From Heyndrickxia oleronia (GTDB lineage: Bacteria; Bacillota; Bacilli; Bacillales; Bacillaceae_C), in assembly GCF_017809215.1 (NCBI RefSeq), contig NZ_CP065424.1, forward strand, positions 300,001-364,000: a stretch of DNA of 64,000 bases, written 5' to 3'. Shown here piece by piece: positions 35,397 to 44,437 of the stretch. The translations under genes and the position numbers were made by a program. The number at the start of each line of letters is the position of its first letter. Positions within the stretch are counted from its first letter, which is position 1. The notes beneath the pieces were generated by a model that was not told the origin of the DNA, did no database searches, and saw nothing but the letters and a program-made list of their open reading frames with translations.

Positions 35397-36842
35397 TTAG
35401 TAATTTTTATTTGTACTAAAATCACATTCCTCAAGAGGTACGATTTTTGTTTTTTTAATGAACTTATAGCTTAACCAAACGATGATAAATAGTGGTAAAC
35501 CGATATAAGAAATTAAAATACTTGTCCAATCAATATGCCCACCTAAAAATGATGAGTAATTTTGTCCTAATATAACAATTGCACATAGGATAAAGGCGAA
35601 GATTGGTCCGAATGGAAATAGCCTTGATCGATAAGGTAAGTCATTTAAATCACGACCTTGTGCCACATAAGCTTTTCTAAATCGATAGTGACTAATCGCG
35701 ATGCCCAGCCATGCAATAAACCCTGACATTCCGGAAGCGTTGAGCAACCAAACATACACAACACCATCACCAAAAAATGAGGCCAGAAAGGCAATTGTTC
35801 CAACTAAAGATGTTACGATTAATGCATTAACTGGTACTCCGTTTTTATTCAATTTTGCTAAAAACTTTGGTGCTTTCCCATCCCGTGCTAAATCCCATAA
35901 CATACGAGTAGATGCATACATCCCTGAATTTCCTGCAGATAATACAGCTGTCAGAATGATTGCATTCATTACTGATGCTGCAAAGGCAATTCCAGCTTTA
36001 TCAAAAATAATAGTAAAAGGGCTCATTGCAACATCTTCCATCGCTAAATTTTTGTCAGTATAAGGGATAAGAAGACCGATTACTAAGATAGCTAATATAT
36101 AAAATAAAAGAATACGCCAGAATACTTGTCGAACAGCTTTTGGAATACTTTTCTCTGGATCATCGCTTTCACCTGCAGCTACTCCAAGAAGTTCTGTACC
36201 TTGAAATGAGAATCCTGCAGCCATAAATATTCCAAGCATGGACATGAATCCGCCATGGAATGGGGCATCACCAACAGTGAAGTTCTTAAAACCTACAGGT
36301 TCGCCACCCATAATGCCGAAGATCATTAAAAAACCTGTAATAATAAATACGATAACAGTTATGACTTTAATGAGGGAAAACCAAAATTCAGCTTCACCAA
36401 ATCCTTTAACAGATAAATAATTTAAGAGAAACATAATGACTAAGCAAATACTACTCCAAATTAAAGAAGGAGTATGTGGAAACCAGAACTTCATAATTAT
36501 AGTGACTGCTGATAATTCTGCGGCAATTGTAATCGCCCAGTTATACCAGTAATTCCATCCAAGAGCAAACCCCAAAGAGGGATCAACAAATCTTGATGCA
36601 TACGTACTGAATGTTCCAGATACAGGCATAAAGGCAGCCATCTCTGCAAGACTGGTCATTAGAAAATAAACCATGATTCCGATTAATAGATATGCGACGA
36701 TTACTCCACCTGGGCCTGCTGTATGGATCGCTCCACCACTAGCCAAGAAGAGACCGGTACCAATGGTACCTCCAAGTGAAATCATCGATAGATGTCGGGA
36801 TTTTAATTTGCGTTTTAGTTGAGGTTCTTGTTGATTATCCAT
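35397..36842 (-). CDS. lysP: Lysine permease, LysP-like APC amino-acid transporter
   Basis: A 481-residue APC-family permease with twelve predicted TM helices. The N-terminal motif KSRHLSMISLGGTIGTGLFLASGGAI and LAEMAAFMPVSGTFSTYASRFVDP place it in the LysP/AAT branch. A lysine riboswitch directly upstream indicates lysine as the substrate, a stronger guide than the family alone. I start at ATG 36842 (GGGAGTG upstream); the longer frame to 36938 runs into the riboswitch terminator region. Confidence 0.92.
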   Translation of the reverse strand: MDNQQEPQLKRKLKSRHLSMISLGGTIGTGLFLASGGAIHTAGPGGVIVAYLLIGIMVYFLMTSLAEMAAFMPVSGTFSTYASRFVDPSLGFALGWNYWYNWAITIAAELSAVTIIMKFWFPHTPSLIWSSICLVIMFLLNYLSVKGFGEAEFWFSLIKVITVIVFIITGFLMIFGIMGGEPVGFKNFTVGDAPFHGGFMSMLGIFMAAGFSFQGTELLGVAAGESDDPEKSIPKAVRQVFWRILLFYILAILVIGLLIPYTDKNLAMEDVAMSPFTIIFDKAGIAFAASVMNAIILTAVLSAGNSGMYASTRMLWDLARDGKAPKFLAKLNKNGVPVNALIVTSLVGTIAFLASFFGDGVVYVWLLNASGMSGFIAWLGIAISHYRFRKAYVAQGRDLNDLPYRSRLFPFGPIFAFILCAIVILGQNYSSFLGGHIDWTSILISYIGLPLFIIVWLSYKFIKKTKIVPLEECDFSTNKNY

Positions 36843-36924
36843 GTAGAAATACACTCCCTTTTCATAATAAGCGTCGGACCTTAAGAGGTGGTCGCTTAAT
36901 TGATTATTGGAAGGGTGGGGAATA

Positions 36925-37175
36925 AACAAAAATGCCACGAAAAAGATTTCGCGGCATTGTAAACACCCCGCATCATACCTTCCGAAGATAGCACAACACG
37001 TTCATTTGGAATCAATAAACGTGACAGTTCTGCTCCTATTTGGATACAGCCCCAGCCGATACACACAGAGATGTGTACAAGCTTCGGCAGTTATTCCTTT
37101 CAGATGGAGTTATCAATCTCTCTGGATCTCGTCCGTCTTACTCTTAATAACCGCGACCTCTACCCCATCGGTTTG
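36925..37175 (-). ncRNA. Lysine riboswitch (L-box) with terminator
   Basis: Read on the minus strand the aptamer starts GGGGTAGAGGTCGCGG (37168-37150), holds AAGAGTAAG, then GCCGAAG and GGCTGGGGC near the junctions, in the conserved L-box order. The expression platform is AATGCCGCGAAA / TTCGTGGCATT with a T-run (36925-36958). With lysine bound it should terminate transcription ahead of lysP. Confidence 0.88.
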
Positions 37176-37267
37176 ATGAGGATTTTTTTATTTAGTTCAT
37201 AATTTACTATTATAAAATAATTTTATAATAAATCAATGGTAAATTTTTTGAAACGATATTTTGGCTT

Positions 37268-39088
37268 CTATTTTTTAAATTTATACGGCAATGTTGAAAC
37301 AACAATGTCCTTTTGCCACAGCAATCTGGCTCTTATCAATAGAGCTGATTGATTGTGTAAAATAGTGTGCCATCTTTTTTTAGGGATGAATTGTGGGACT
37401 AATACAGTCACCATATAATGCTTTTCTGTTGCTTTGGCTTGTATCGTTTCTAAAAATTTACACAAAGGATGAAGTATACTCCGATAGGATGAATAAAGTG
37501 TCACAAGGCGAACCCCATTATTTAATTCAGCCCATTGTAGCTCCATCTTTTTTTCATCTTCCTTATCGAAGGCAACATATACAGCAATTACTTGATCAGA
37601 TAAAGATTTTGCATAATTAATCGAGCGATCCACAACCGTTGTTATTCCCGCAACAGGCACTATAAAAATGTTTCCCTTAATTTCTTCCTCTATATGCTTT
37701 GATAAACGTAGCTGTTCTCCAACCGCTGAGTAATGTTTTTTTATCTGATAAAACGTATATACAACAATAGGTAGGAAGATAATGACAAACCAAACCTGAT
37801 GGAATTTAGTTACAAAAAGAATCGCTAGTACAAGAAACGAAATCAGTGCACCTATTAAATTAATAGCTAGTTTACCAATCCATCCTTTCGGTTTTTCTCT
37901 TAACCATTTCATACTCATACCTGTTTGAGAAAGGGTAAATGGAATAAAAACGCCTACTGCATATAAGGGAATTAAATGCTCTGTTTTTCCTTTAAATGCT
38001 ATGATGAGCAAAATAGAAGCAATGCTTAAAAAAATGATTCCATTTGAGTATCCCAAACGATCCCCTCTAATCGAGAACATTCTTGGCATATACTTATCCC
38101 TGGATAAACTGTAAGCTAACATAGGAAATGCCGAGAAACCTGTATTAGCAGCAAGTACTAATATTAAAGCAGTAGTTCCTTGTACAAAGAAATAAAGGAA
38201 ATTTCGTCCGAATGTTTGTGCTGCAATTTGAGAAATCACTGTTTCATTTCCTTTAGGAGCAATTCCAAACCAATAGGTTAAAAAAGTAATTCCCGAGAAT
38301 AGAACAGCAAGAATAAATCCCATTAAGGCTAATGTTGCAGCAGCATTTTTTGCAGCCGGTGCTTTAAAATTTGGGACAGCATTCGAAATCGCTTCTACAC
38401 CAGTCAAAGCTGAGCAGCCTGATGAAAAGGCGCGTAGTAATAGGAATAAAGAAATTCCTGCTACCGGTGTCCCAATGGATGTATGCAATTGTGGTGACAC
38501 TTGCCCTGTTGCAATTTTAAACATCCCTACAAAAATCAGCATCACTAAAGCAAAAACAAATAAATAGATAGGATAGGCTAAAACTGCTGCAGATTCAGTT
38601 AAACCACGTAAATTTAATATTGTAATAAAAATGACAAGCATGACGGCAATAAACACATTATGCTCGTGCAAGATAGGAAACGCTGATGTGATGGCATCGG
38701 TACCCGCAGAAATACTAACAGCCACGGTTAGTATATAATCAACTAATAAAGAACCTCCCGCAATTAAACCAGGATTGATACCGAGATTTTCCTTAGAGAC
38801 AATATAAGCACCTCCACCCTGAGGGTAAGAGAAAATAATTTGACGATAAGATAAGGTAAGTGCTGCTAAAAGAAATAAAACGCCGATCGCTATCGGGATC
38901 GTATACCAGAAGGCTAATGTACTAATCGTCGCTAAAACGATTAAAATTTGTTCTGTACCATAGGCAACAGAAGATAAGGCATCAGATGAAAGAATAGCTA
39001 ATGCTTTAAGTTTTGTTAGCTTTTGTTCACCAAGTTCATGTGTTTTTAATGGCCTTCCAATTAATAAGCGTTTAAATGAACTGTACAT
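37268..39088 (-). CDS. kimA: High-affinity potassium importer KimA (YdaO)
   Basis: A 606-residue APC-superfamily K+/H+ symporter: twelve TM helices (to ~450) opening with KALAILSSDALSSVAYGTEQIL, then a cytoplasmic USP-like domain (~460-606, VPVAGITTVVDRSINYAKSLSDQVIAVYVAFD) which binds c-di-AMP in B. subtilis KimA. Length equals that protein. ATG 39088 follows AAGGAG; the in-frame extension to 39280 runs through the riboswitch and its terminator and is not coding. Expression and activity are both expected to fall with rising c-di-AMP. Confidence 0.94.
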   Translation of the reverse strand: MYSSFKRLLIGRPLKTHELGEQKLTKLKALAILSSDALSSVAYGTEQILIVLATISTLAFWYTIPIAIGVLFLLAALTLSYRQIIFSYPQGGGAYIVSKENLGINPGLIAGGSLLVDYILTVAVSISAGTDAITSAFPILHEHNVFIAVMLVIFITILNLRGLTESAAVLAYPIYLFVFALVMLIFVGMFKIATGQVSPQLHTSIGTPVAGISLFLLLRAFSSGCSALTGVEAISNAVPNFKAPAAKNAAATLALMGFILAVLFSGITFLTYWFGIAPKGNETVISQIAAQTFGRNFLYFFVQGTTALILVLAANTGFSAFPMLAYSLSRDKYMPRMFSIRGDRLGYSNGIIFLSIASILLIIAFKGKTEHLIPLYAVGVFIPFTLSQTGMSMKWLREKPKGWIGKLAINLIGALISFLVLAILFVTKFHQVWFVIIFLPIVVYTFYQIKKHYSAVGEQLRLSKHIEEEIKGNIFIVPVAGITTVVDRSINYAKSLSDQVIAVYVAFDKEDEKKMELQWAELNNGVRLVTLYSSYRSILHPLCKFLETIQAKATEKHYMVTVLVPQFIPKKRWHTILHNQSALLIRARLLWQKDIVVSTLPYKFKK

Positions 39089-39146
39089 AAATAAAGTCTC
39101 CTTAATGTAAGTCTGTTTGATGTCTTGATTATTTAAAATTGCACAG

Positions 39147-39345
39147 CAAAAAACCACAGAGGGATGCAGTCCTCTGTGGTCGATGATTCGATCACATAAA
39201 CACTCCTCTCTCGCAACGCTTACGAGGTTAGCTGTCGGATTCGGGTATGAGAGTAACCCTACCTTTAAAAAAGGATTCACCCCAAGTGACTAATAGCCAC
39301 AATCATGGTTCCCCCGCTTCTTTCGAATTAAGCGATAAAAGATAT
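39147..39345 (-). ncRNA. Cyclic-di-AMP riboswitch (ydaO/yuaA type) with terminator
   Basis: On the minus strand the conserved blocks appear in order: GCGGGGGAACCATGATTGTG, then GGGGTGAATCC, AGGTAGGGTTACTCTC, ACCCGAATCCGACAGCTAAC and CTCGTAAGCG. The terminator ACCACAGAGG / CCTCTGTGGT with TTTTTT lies at 39147-39180. It precedes kimA, the classic target, and should stop transcription when c-di-AMP is high. Confidence 0.93.
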
Positions 39346-39580
39346 TCATTTTTTTATATTGAAATATTACTCCCATCAAAAAAAGTTGTAAAGAAGAATT
39401 TTTTTCTTTTTTTTCGTCGTTATTTTATAGCAGAATAAACAACATTTTCTGTAAAAACGTCATCATTTGTCCATTTTAGTAACTTGAATTTCAAAAGTAA
39501 TAGGCTTAAAATAGCCGTAGGTATAATGATAAAATTGAAAGATCGTATAAATCTAGTTTAAACACTTAGGAGATGAACAA

Positions 39581-39748
39581 ATGGGTAACTTAGGATTCGG
39601 AGAAATTCTTATTATTATTGTCATTGCCCTATTGATTTTTGGTCCGTCAAAACTTCCTCAGTTAGGTAAAGCTGCAGGTCAAACATTAAGAGAATTTAAA
39701 AAAGGTATGAGCGGAATCATGGATGACGACTCAAATGAAAAAAAATAA
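39581..39748 (+). CDS. tatA: Twin-arginine translocase subunit TatA
   Basis: A 55-residue TatA/E protein: one N-terminal TM helix starting GNLGFGEILIIIVIALLIF, the conserved FGPSKLPQLGKAAGQTLREFK amphipathic helix, and a short acidic-to-basic tail. TatA oligomers form the path for folded proteins with twin-arginine signals. ATG 39581 follows TTAGGAGATG. No tatC is adjacent, which is unusual; it would need a TatC from another locus. The gene is too short for usual ORF cut-offs. Confidence 0.93.
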   Translation: MGNLGFGEILIIIVIALLIFGPSKLPQLGKAAGQTLREFKKGMSGIMDDDSNEKK

Positions 39749-39771
39749 TCTTATCTAATATGTATGGGCAA

Positions 39772-39891
39772 GGGGCTGTCTAATAAGGGGTCTGACCCCT
39801 CACGATGAACTAGTATATAAAGTGATTTTGAATAAATTCACTCTATATATTGTGTTGTGGGGTCTGCCCCTTTTGCTTTTTAGACAGTCCC
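39772..39891. repeat. 120-bp element with GGGGTC palindromes and inverted ends
   Basis: Outer ends GGGGCTGTCTAA (39772-39783) and TTAGACAGTCCC (39880-39891) are inverted repeats. Inside lie AAGGGGTCTGACCCCT (39785-39800) and GGGGTCTGCCCC (39859-39870), a second pair. It resembles a small non-autonomous mobile element. It stands between tatA and the AI-2E-family gene. Confidence 0.65.
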
Positions 39892-39986
39892 TATTTGTTT
39901 GGTGAAAATTTTTAAAAACGTTGGGGAAATTCCTTTTCACTTATGGGAAAATTCATTATCATAGTAAATAAAAGTAAATAGTAGAG

Positions 39987-41057
39987 GTGTTTAAAATAAA
40001 AAAGAAATTTTTTAACTTAGGGATAGGGATAATTATAGTTTTAATTATCATTTGGCTATTAAATCAAGTGAGCTTTGTTTTCACTCCATTAGTTATCTTT
40101 ATTCAAACCCTGTTTATTCCGTTTTTAATTTCGGGAATTTTATACTATTTGGCGAGACCTGTTGTTAGGCTGCTAGAAGGATGGAAGATTCCAAGAAAAC
40201 TAGCTATTATGCTGATATTTGTGATTTTGATTGGAATCGTCATTGCAGTGATTGAATTAATTGGTCCGTTATTACAAGATCAGTTTAAGCGGTTAATAGA
40301 AAATGTACCAGATATGGTGAAAGCCGCACAGGATGCTTTTACTTATTGGCAAAAAAATCAAGAATATATCCCTCAATTTGCAAAGGATATCATTGCAAAT
40401 TTAACAACTAAATTGCAAACAAATGCATTGGCAACAGGGGGAGCGGTTGCCAAAGTTTTAGGAAATGTCTTTGGATTTATTTTCTCGCTAGTCATTGTTC
40501 CATTTATCCTGTTCTATATGTTAAATGATCGGGATCGGTTTGTACCAAATGTGACACGCTTTTTCCCTAAATCAAAGGAAAAAGAAATTCGTTCCGTTCT
40601 ACATGATATGGACAAAGCACTTGGAGGCTATATCCAAGGTCAATTAATTGTTAGCTCTGTTGTTGGGATTCTTTTATTAATTGGTTATTTAATTATTGGT
40701 TTGGATTATGCGCTGATTCTAGCACTCTTTGGAATGGCAACCAATGTCATCCCATTCCTTGGACCATTTATCGCCGCGACGCCCGCTATTATCGTCGCTT
40801 TTTTCCAAAATCCGATTATGGCACTTTATGTCGTTATTATCATGTTTGTCGCTCAACAAATTGAAAGTAATTTGGTATCGCCACAGGTCATGGGAAAAAC
40901 ATTAAATGTTCATCCATTAACCATTATTCTACTCATCCTTGTCGGGGGGAATCTTGCAGGTGTGCTAGGGATGATTTTAATTATTCCGACCTATGCAGTA
41001 TTGAAGGTTGTTGTTTTACACATCTATCAATTATTTAGGATTAGAAAAGTCGAATAA
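39987..41057 (+). CDS. AI-2E family (PerM-like) transporter
   Basis: A 356-residue membrane protein with about seven or eight TM helices and the family motif near the end, FGMATNVIPFLGPFIAATPAIIVAFFQNPIMAL and QQIESNLVSPQVMGKTLNVHPLTIILLILVGG. Members range from AI-2 exporters to Na+/H+ or K+ antiporters; the true substrate here is not known. The GTG start at 39987 has only a weak ribosome site (AGTAGAGG close by), so the start is uncertain by a few residues. A strong terminator follows. Confidence 0.85.
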   Translation: MFKIKKKFFNLGIGIIIVLIIIWLLNQVSFVFTPLVIFIQTLFIPFLISGILYYLARPVVRLLEGWKIPRKLAIMLIFVILIGIVIAVIELIGPLLQDQFKRLIENVPDMVKAAQDAFTYWQKNQEYIPQFAKDIIANLTTKLQTNALATGGAVAKVLGNVFGFIFSLVIVPFILFYMLNDRDRFVPNVTRFFPKSKEKEIRSVLHDMDKALGGYIQGQLIVSSVVGILLLIGYLIIGLDYALILALFGMATNVIPFLGPFIAATPAIIVAFFQNPIMALYVVIIMFVAQQIESNLVSPQVMGKTLNVHPLTIILLILVGGNLAGVLGMILIIPTYAVLKVVVLHIYQLFRIRKVE

Positions 41058-41065
41058 ACAGTTGT

Positions 41066-41100
41066 AAGACCTTTACCGTTATTAGGTAAAGGTCTTTTTT
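41066..41100 (+). terminator. Terminator after the first AI-2E-family gene
   Basis: AAGACCTTTACC and GGTAAAGGTCTT form a 12-bp stem with a short loop, followed by a T-run. Confidence 0.88.
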
Positions 41101-41306
41101 GGTTAAAAAGATTATAATTTTAATTCCCTATTTCTCTATTGGGTCAAAAGTCCTAATTTGGATATGTTTTGAAAAAAATGAAGGAATTTAGGCATGGGAG
41201 TCGAAAGTTACATTATTATGGGGATTTAGAATATTGTATAAATTGAAAGTTTTTCTCATATTTTAGAGAAAGATTATTTTTGTCGTTCTTAGTTAGGGGG
41301 GGCCAT

Positions 41307-42035
41307 ATGATCACATTTCGAAATGTCAATAAGCATTATGGAGATTTTCATGTTTTAAAAGATATTAATCTAGAAATTAATCAAGGAGAGGTTGTCGTTG
41401 TTATTGGTCCATCGGGATCGGGGAAAAGTACAATGCTTCGATGTATCAATTGTTTGGAGACAATCTCAGATGGCGAACTAGTTGTCGGCGGAACTAAAGT
41501 AAATAACAAACATACGAATATCAATGATTTTCGACGAGATATAGGTATGGTGTTTCAACATTTTAATCTATATCCGCATAAAACGGTATTACAAAATATT
41601 ACTTTAGCTCCTATTAAAGTGCTTGGTGAAGATAAGGCCAAAGCAGAGGAGACAGCCATGTATTATTTGGAGAAGGTTGGAATCCCTGATAAAGCAAATT
41701 CTTATCCATCTCAGCTATCAGGGGGACAGCAACAACGGGTCGCTATCGCCAGAGGACTTGCAATGAAACCAAAGGTAATGCTTTTTGATGAACCTACTTC
41801 TGCACTAGATCCCGAAATGATTGGGGAAGTCCTAGAAGTAATGAAATCATTAGCTAAAGAAGGGATGACGATGGTAGTAGTTACTCATGAGATGGGTTTT
41901 GCGAAAGAAGTAGCTAACCGTGTTGTATTTATGGATGAAGGGAGGATTGTCGAGGAAGGAAAGCCTATCGAATTCTTTGAGAATCCTCATGAAGAAAGAG
42001 CAAAGGTCTTTTTAAAGCGTGTGTTAAATCATTAA
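41307..42035 (+). CDS. glnQ: Glutamine-type amino-acid ABC ATPase
   Basis: A 242-residue ABC ATPase with Walker [11 protein letters not shown]-loop [12 protein letters not shown], signature [14 protein letters not shown], Walker [16 protein letters not shown] and H-loop [11 protein letters not shown], the typical GlnQ/GltL group of polar amino-acid importers. I start at ATG 41307 after GGGGGG; the frame also opens at 41280. First gene of a glnQHMP-type operon. An inverted repeat TTTCTC...GAGAAA lies at 41254-41273, upstream; whether it is an operator is not known. Confidence 0.93.
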   Translation: MITFRNVNKHYGDFHVLKDINLEINQGEVVVVIGPSGSGKSTMLRCINCLETISDGELVVGGTKVNNKHTNINDFRRDIGMVFQHFNLYPHKTVLQNITLAPIKVLGEDKAKAEETAMYYLEKVGIPDKANSYPSQLSGGQQQRVAIARGLAMKPKVMLFDEPTSALDPEMIGEVLEVMKSLAKEGMTMVVVTHEMGFAKEVANRVVFMDEGRIVEEGKPIEFFENPHEERAKVFLKRVLNH

Positions 42036-42055
42036 ATATAAGGGGGAAATTTTAA

Positions 42056-42859
42056 ATGAAGAAAATGAAAAAGTGGTTGTTTGTAGGGGTCATTTTTACA
42101 TTAATCGCTGCCTTATTGGCAGGATGTGGAAAATCATCTTCTGGGGAGGAGAGCAAGAGCACCTTGGATAAAATCAAGGATCGCGGAAAATTTGTTGTAG
42201 GTGTTAAGTATGATACGTATTTATTTGGATATAAGGATCCTTCAAGTGGTGAAGTTACTGGATTTGATGTGGATATAGCCAAAGCGCTTGCAAAGGAAAT
42301 TTTAGGTGATGAGAATAAGGTTGAGTTAGTAGAGATTACTTCTAAGACACGTATTCCGAAGTTGAAAAATGGGGATATTGATGCCATTATTGCGACTATG
42401 ACAATTACGGATGAACGTAAAAAGGAAGTTAATTTCTCAGATGTATATTTTGATGCGGGTCAATCATTGTTAGTGAAAAAAGGAAGTAAAATTCAAAGTG
42501 TAAAAGATTTAGGAAAAGGTACGAAGGTATTAGCTGTGAAAGGAGCAACATCTGGAGAAAACGTAAAGGAAGCTGCTCCTGATACAGAATTACTGGAATT
42601 TGAAAACTATGCTGAAGCATTTACTGCTTTAAAATCCGGTAAAGGTGATGCACTTACAACGGATAACTCTATTCTTTATGGGATGGCGGCTCAAGATGAT
42701 AACTATGAAGTAGTTGGGGGAACATTTACGGAAGAACCATATGGAATAGCGATTAAAAAAGATGATAAAAAATTTACAGACTATGTGAATAAATTCTTAA
42801 AGGAACTCAAAGATAGTGGAGAATATGACAAAATAAAAGATAAATGGATTAAGGAATAA
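42056..42859 (+). CDS. glnH: Glutamine-type ABC substrate-binding lipoprotein
   Basis: A 267-residue family 3 solute-binding protein. The signal peptide ends in lipobox LLAGC (Cys about residue 23), and the mature domain starts DRGKFVVGVKYDTYLFGYKDPSSGEVTGFDVDIAKALA, as in GlnH/PEB1. It binds glutamine, glutamate or aspartate at the outer membrane face. It follows glnQ by 20 bases and AAGGGGG lies before the ATG. Amino-acid specificity is inferred from family and operon layout. Confidence 0.9.
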   Translation: MKKMKKWLFVGVIFTLIAALLAGCGKSSSGEESKSTLDKIKDRGKFVVGVKYDTYLFGYKDPSSGEVTGFDVDIAKALAKEILGDENKVELVEITSKTRIPKLKNGDIDAIIATMTITDERKKEVNFSDVYFDAGQSLLVKKGSKIQSVKDLGKGTKVLAVKGATSGENVKEAAPDTELLEFENYAEAFTALKSGKGDALTTDNSILYGMAAQDDNYEVVGGTFTEEPYGIAIKKDDKKFTDYVNKFLKELKDSGEYDKIKDKWIKE

Positions 42860-42935
42860 AACTTCAATCTGGGATGGGCATTTATCTATGCCCGTCCTTG
42901 TAGTTGAACAACTTGTTTTATGAAGGAGGGAGACT

Positions 42936-43589
42936 ATGCTTGATTTCTCCGTTTTAACTAATTATTTTGATCTCTATCTTGAAGGATTCCTTAATACTAT
43001 AAAAGTTAGTTTAATTGGCCTTATTGGTAGCTTTATATTAGGGGTTATCGTAGCAGTAATGAGAATTGCCCCAATGAAAATTTTAAATTTTATTGGAGCA
43101 TGTTTTGTTGAATTTATTAGAAATATTCCTCTCATTATCATTGTGTTTTTCTTTTATCATGGCTTAGCTACCTTTAAAATCAATTTAAGTGGTTTTGTTG
43201 CGGGAACCATTGGTCTTTCTATTTACACTGCTTCTTTTATTGCGGAAGCCGTACGTGCAGGAATTCAATCGGTTGATAAAGGACAAATGGAAGCGGGCCG
43301 TTCATCTGGACTGACTTATATCCAAACGATGAGGTACATAATTTTACCGCAAGCAGTTAAGATCGTTATCCCTCCAATTGGGAATCAATTTATTAATTTA
43401 GTTAAAAATTCATCCATATTAGGAGTAGTGGCTGGATTAGAATTAATGTATTTTGGAGATTACATTGCACAAAGAAATTATGTTATTTTTGATACGTATA
43501 TATTTGTAGGTGTGTTTTATTTAATATTAACCGTCCCATTAAGCTTATTTGTTAATCATTTAGAAAAAAGATTAGCAAGAAGCTATTAA
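42936..43589 (+). CDS. glnM: Glutamine-type ABC permease (GlnM)
   Basis: A 217-residue permease of the HisMQ family with about five TM helices and the EAA loop AEAVRAGIQSVDKGQMEAGRSSGLTYIQTMRYIILPQAV. One of two related permeases that form the channel. ATG 42936 follows GAAGGAGGG. The 76-base gap after glnH contains a short hairpin (GGGATGGGCA...TGCCCGTCC) that could tune the level of the downstream permeases. The order Q-H-M-P equals that of B. subtilis glnQHMP. Confidence 0.9.
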   Translation: MLDFSVLTNYFDLYLEGFLNTIKVSLIGLIGSFILGVIVAVMRIAPMKILNFIGACFVEFIRNIPLIIIVFFFYHGLATFKINLSGFVAGTIGLSIYTASFIAEAVRAGIQSVDKGQMEAGRSSGLTYIQTMRYIILPQAVKIVIPPIGNQFINLVKNSSILGVVAGLELMYFGDYIAQRNYVIFDTYIFVGVFYLILTVPLSLFVNHLEKRLARSY

Positions 43590-43604
43590 AAGGGGTGATA
43601 GAAG

Positions 43605-44333
43605 ATGGATTTTTTAGGAGCTTATTCTGCAGGGAATCTTACCTATTTGTTAAAAGGTTTCTTAGTTACATTAGAAGTTGCTTTCATTTCGATAATATTA
43701 AGCTTTGTAATTGGTAGCATACTGGGGATATTAAGATATGCAAAGATCCCTGTTCTTTCTAAAATAGTGGCTGTCGTTGTAGAAGCATTACGTAATCTCC
43801 CTTTAATATTAATTATTTTCTTTACTTATTTTGGCTTACGTGAAGTAGGAATAAAAATGGAGATTATTACCGCAGCCATAACAGCGTTAACGATTTTCGA
43901 ATCTGCCATGATTTCAGAGATTGTAAGAAGCGGCTTAAATTCTATTGAAAAAGGTCAAATAGAAGCTGCTCGGTCTTCGGGATTATCCTATATTCAAACA
44001 ATGTGGAATATTATCCTACCACAAGCTTTGAAACGAATGATTCCTCCATTGGTTAGTCAGTTTATATCACTATTGAAAGATACTTCTTTAGCTATAATCA
44101 TTGCGTTACCAGATCTGCTCCATAATGCACAGGGGATTTATAGTGGTCCAAAAGGTGGAAACTACGTTATACCAATTATTATACTAGTAGCAATCATGTA
44201 TTTTGTAGTAAATTATGCCCTATCACTTCTATCAAGAGCGTTAGAGAAGCGTTTAGATACGAATAATAAAGGTGGAAGGCATAAGAATAGATTTCAAAAG
44301 AACAATCAACAAACTTTACCAAGTAATCTGTAA
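43605..44333 (+). CDS. glnP: Glutamine-type ABC permease (GlnP)
   Basis: A 242-residue permease of the HisMQ family, paired with GlnM. Its EAA loop is SEIVRSGLNSIEKGQIEAARSSGLSYIQTMWNIILPQAL near residue 105-145. The last ~20 residues (KGGRHKNRFQKNNQQTLPSN) extend past the usual permease end as a polar tail. It starts 15 bases after glnM with GGGGTGAT before the ATG and ends the operon at a shared terminator. Confidence 0.9.
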   Translation: MDFLGAYSAGNLTYLLKGFLVTLEVAFISIILSFVIGSILGILRYAKIPVLSKIVAVVVEALRNLPLILIIFFTYFGLREVGIKMEIITAAITALTIFESAMISEIVRSGLNSIEKGQIEAARSSGLSYIQTMWNIILPQALKRMIPPLVSQFISLLKDTSLAIIIALPDLLHNAQGIYSGPKGGNYVIPIIILVAIMYFVVNYALSLLSRALEKRLDTNNKGGRHKNRFQKNNQQTLPSNL

Positions 44334-44387
44334 CATATCCATTTTATGGAGCACCCTTTTGGTAGCTATAAAAGATTAGCAAAATAT

Positions 44388-44437
44388 AAAATCCTCCACT
44401 TCTATCTGAAAATAAGTGGAGGATTTTAGTTTTTTAT
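44388..44437. terminator. Bidirectional terminator between glnP and natK
   Basis: AAAATCCTCCACTT and AAGTGGAGGATTTT form a 14-bp stem with a loop of about 10 bases, then TTTTTT on the right and A-rich sequence on the left. Confidence 0.85.

Noticed and set aside
39089-39280. 64-residue N-terminal extension of kimA
   Set aside because: It runs through the c-di-AMP riboswitch and its terminator; AAGGAG lies before ATG 39088.
41254-41273. TnrA or CodY box upstream of glnQ
   Set aside because: No TGTNA-N7-TNACA or AATTTTCWGAAAATT-like match was found; only a TTTCTC...GAGAAA inverted repeat is present.
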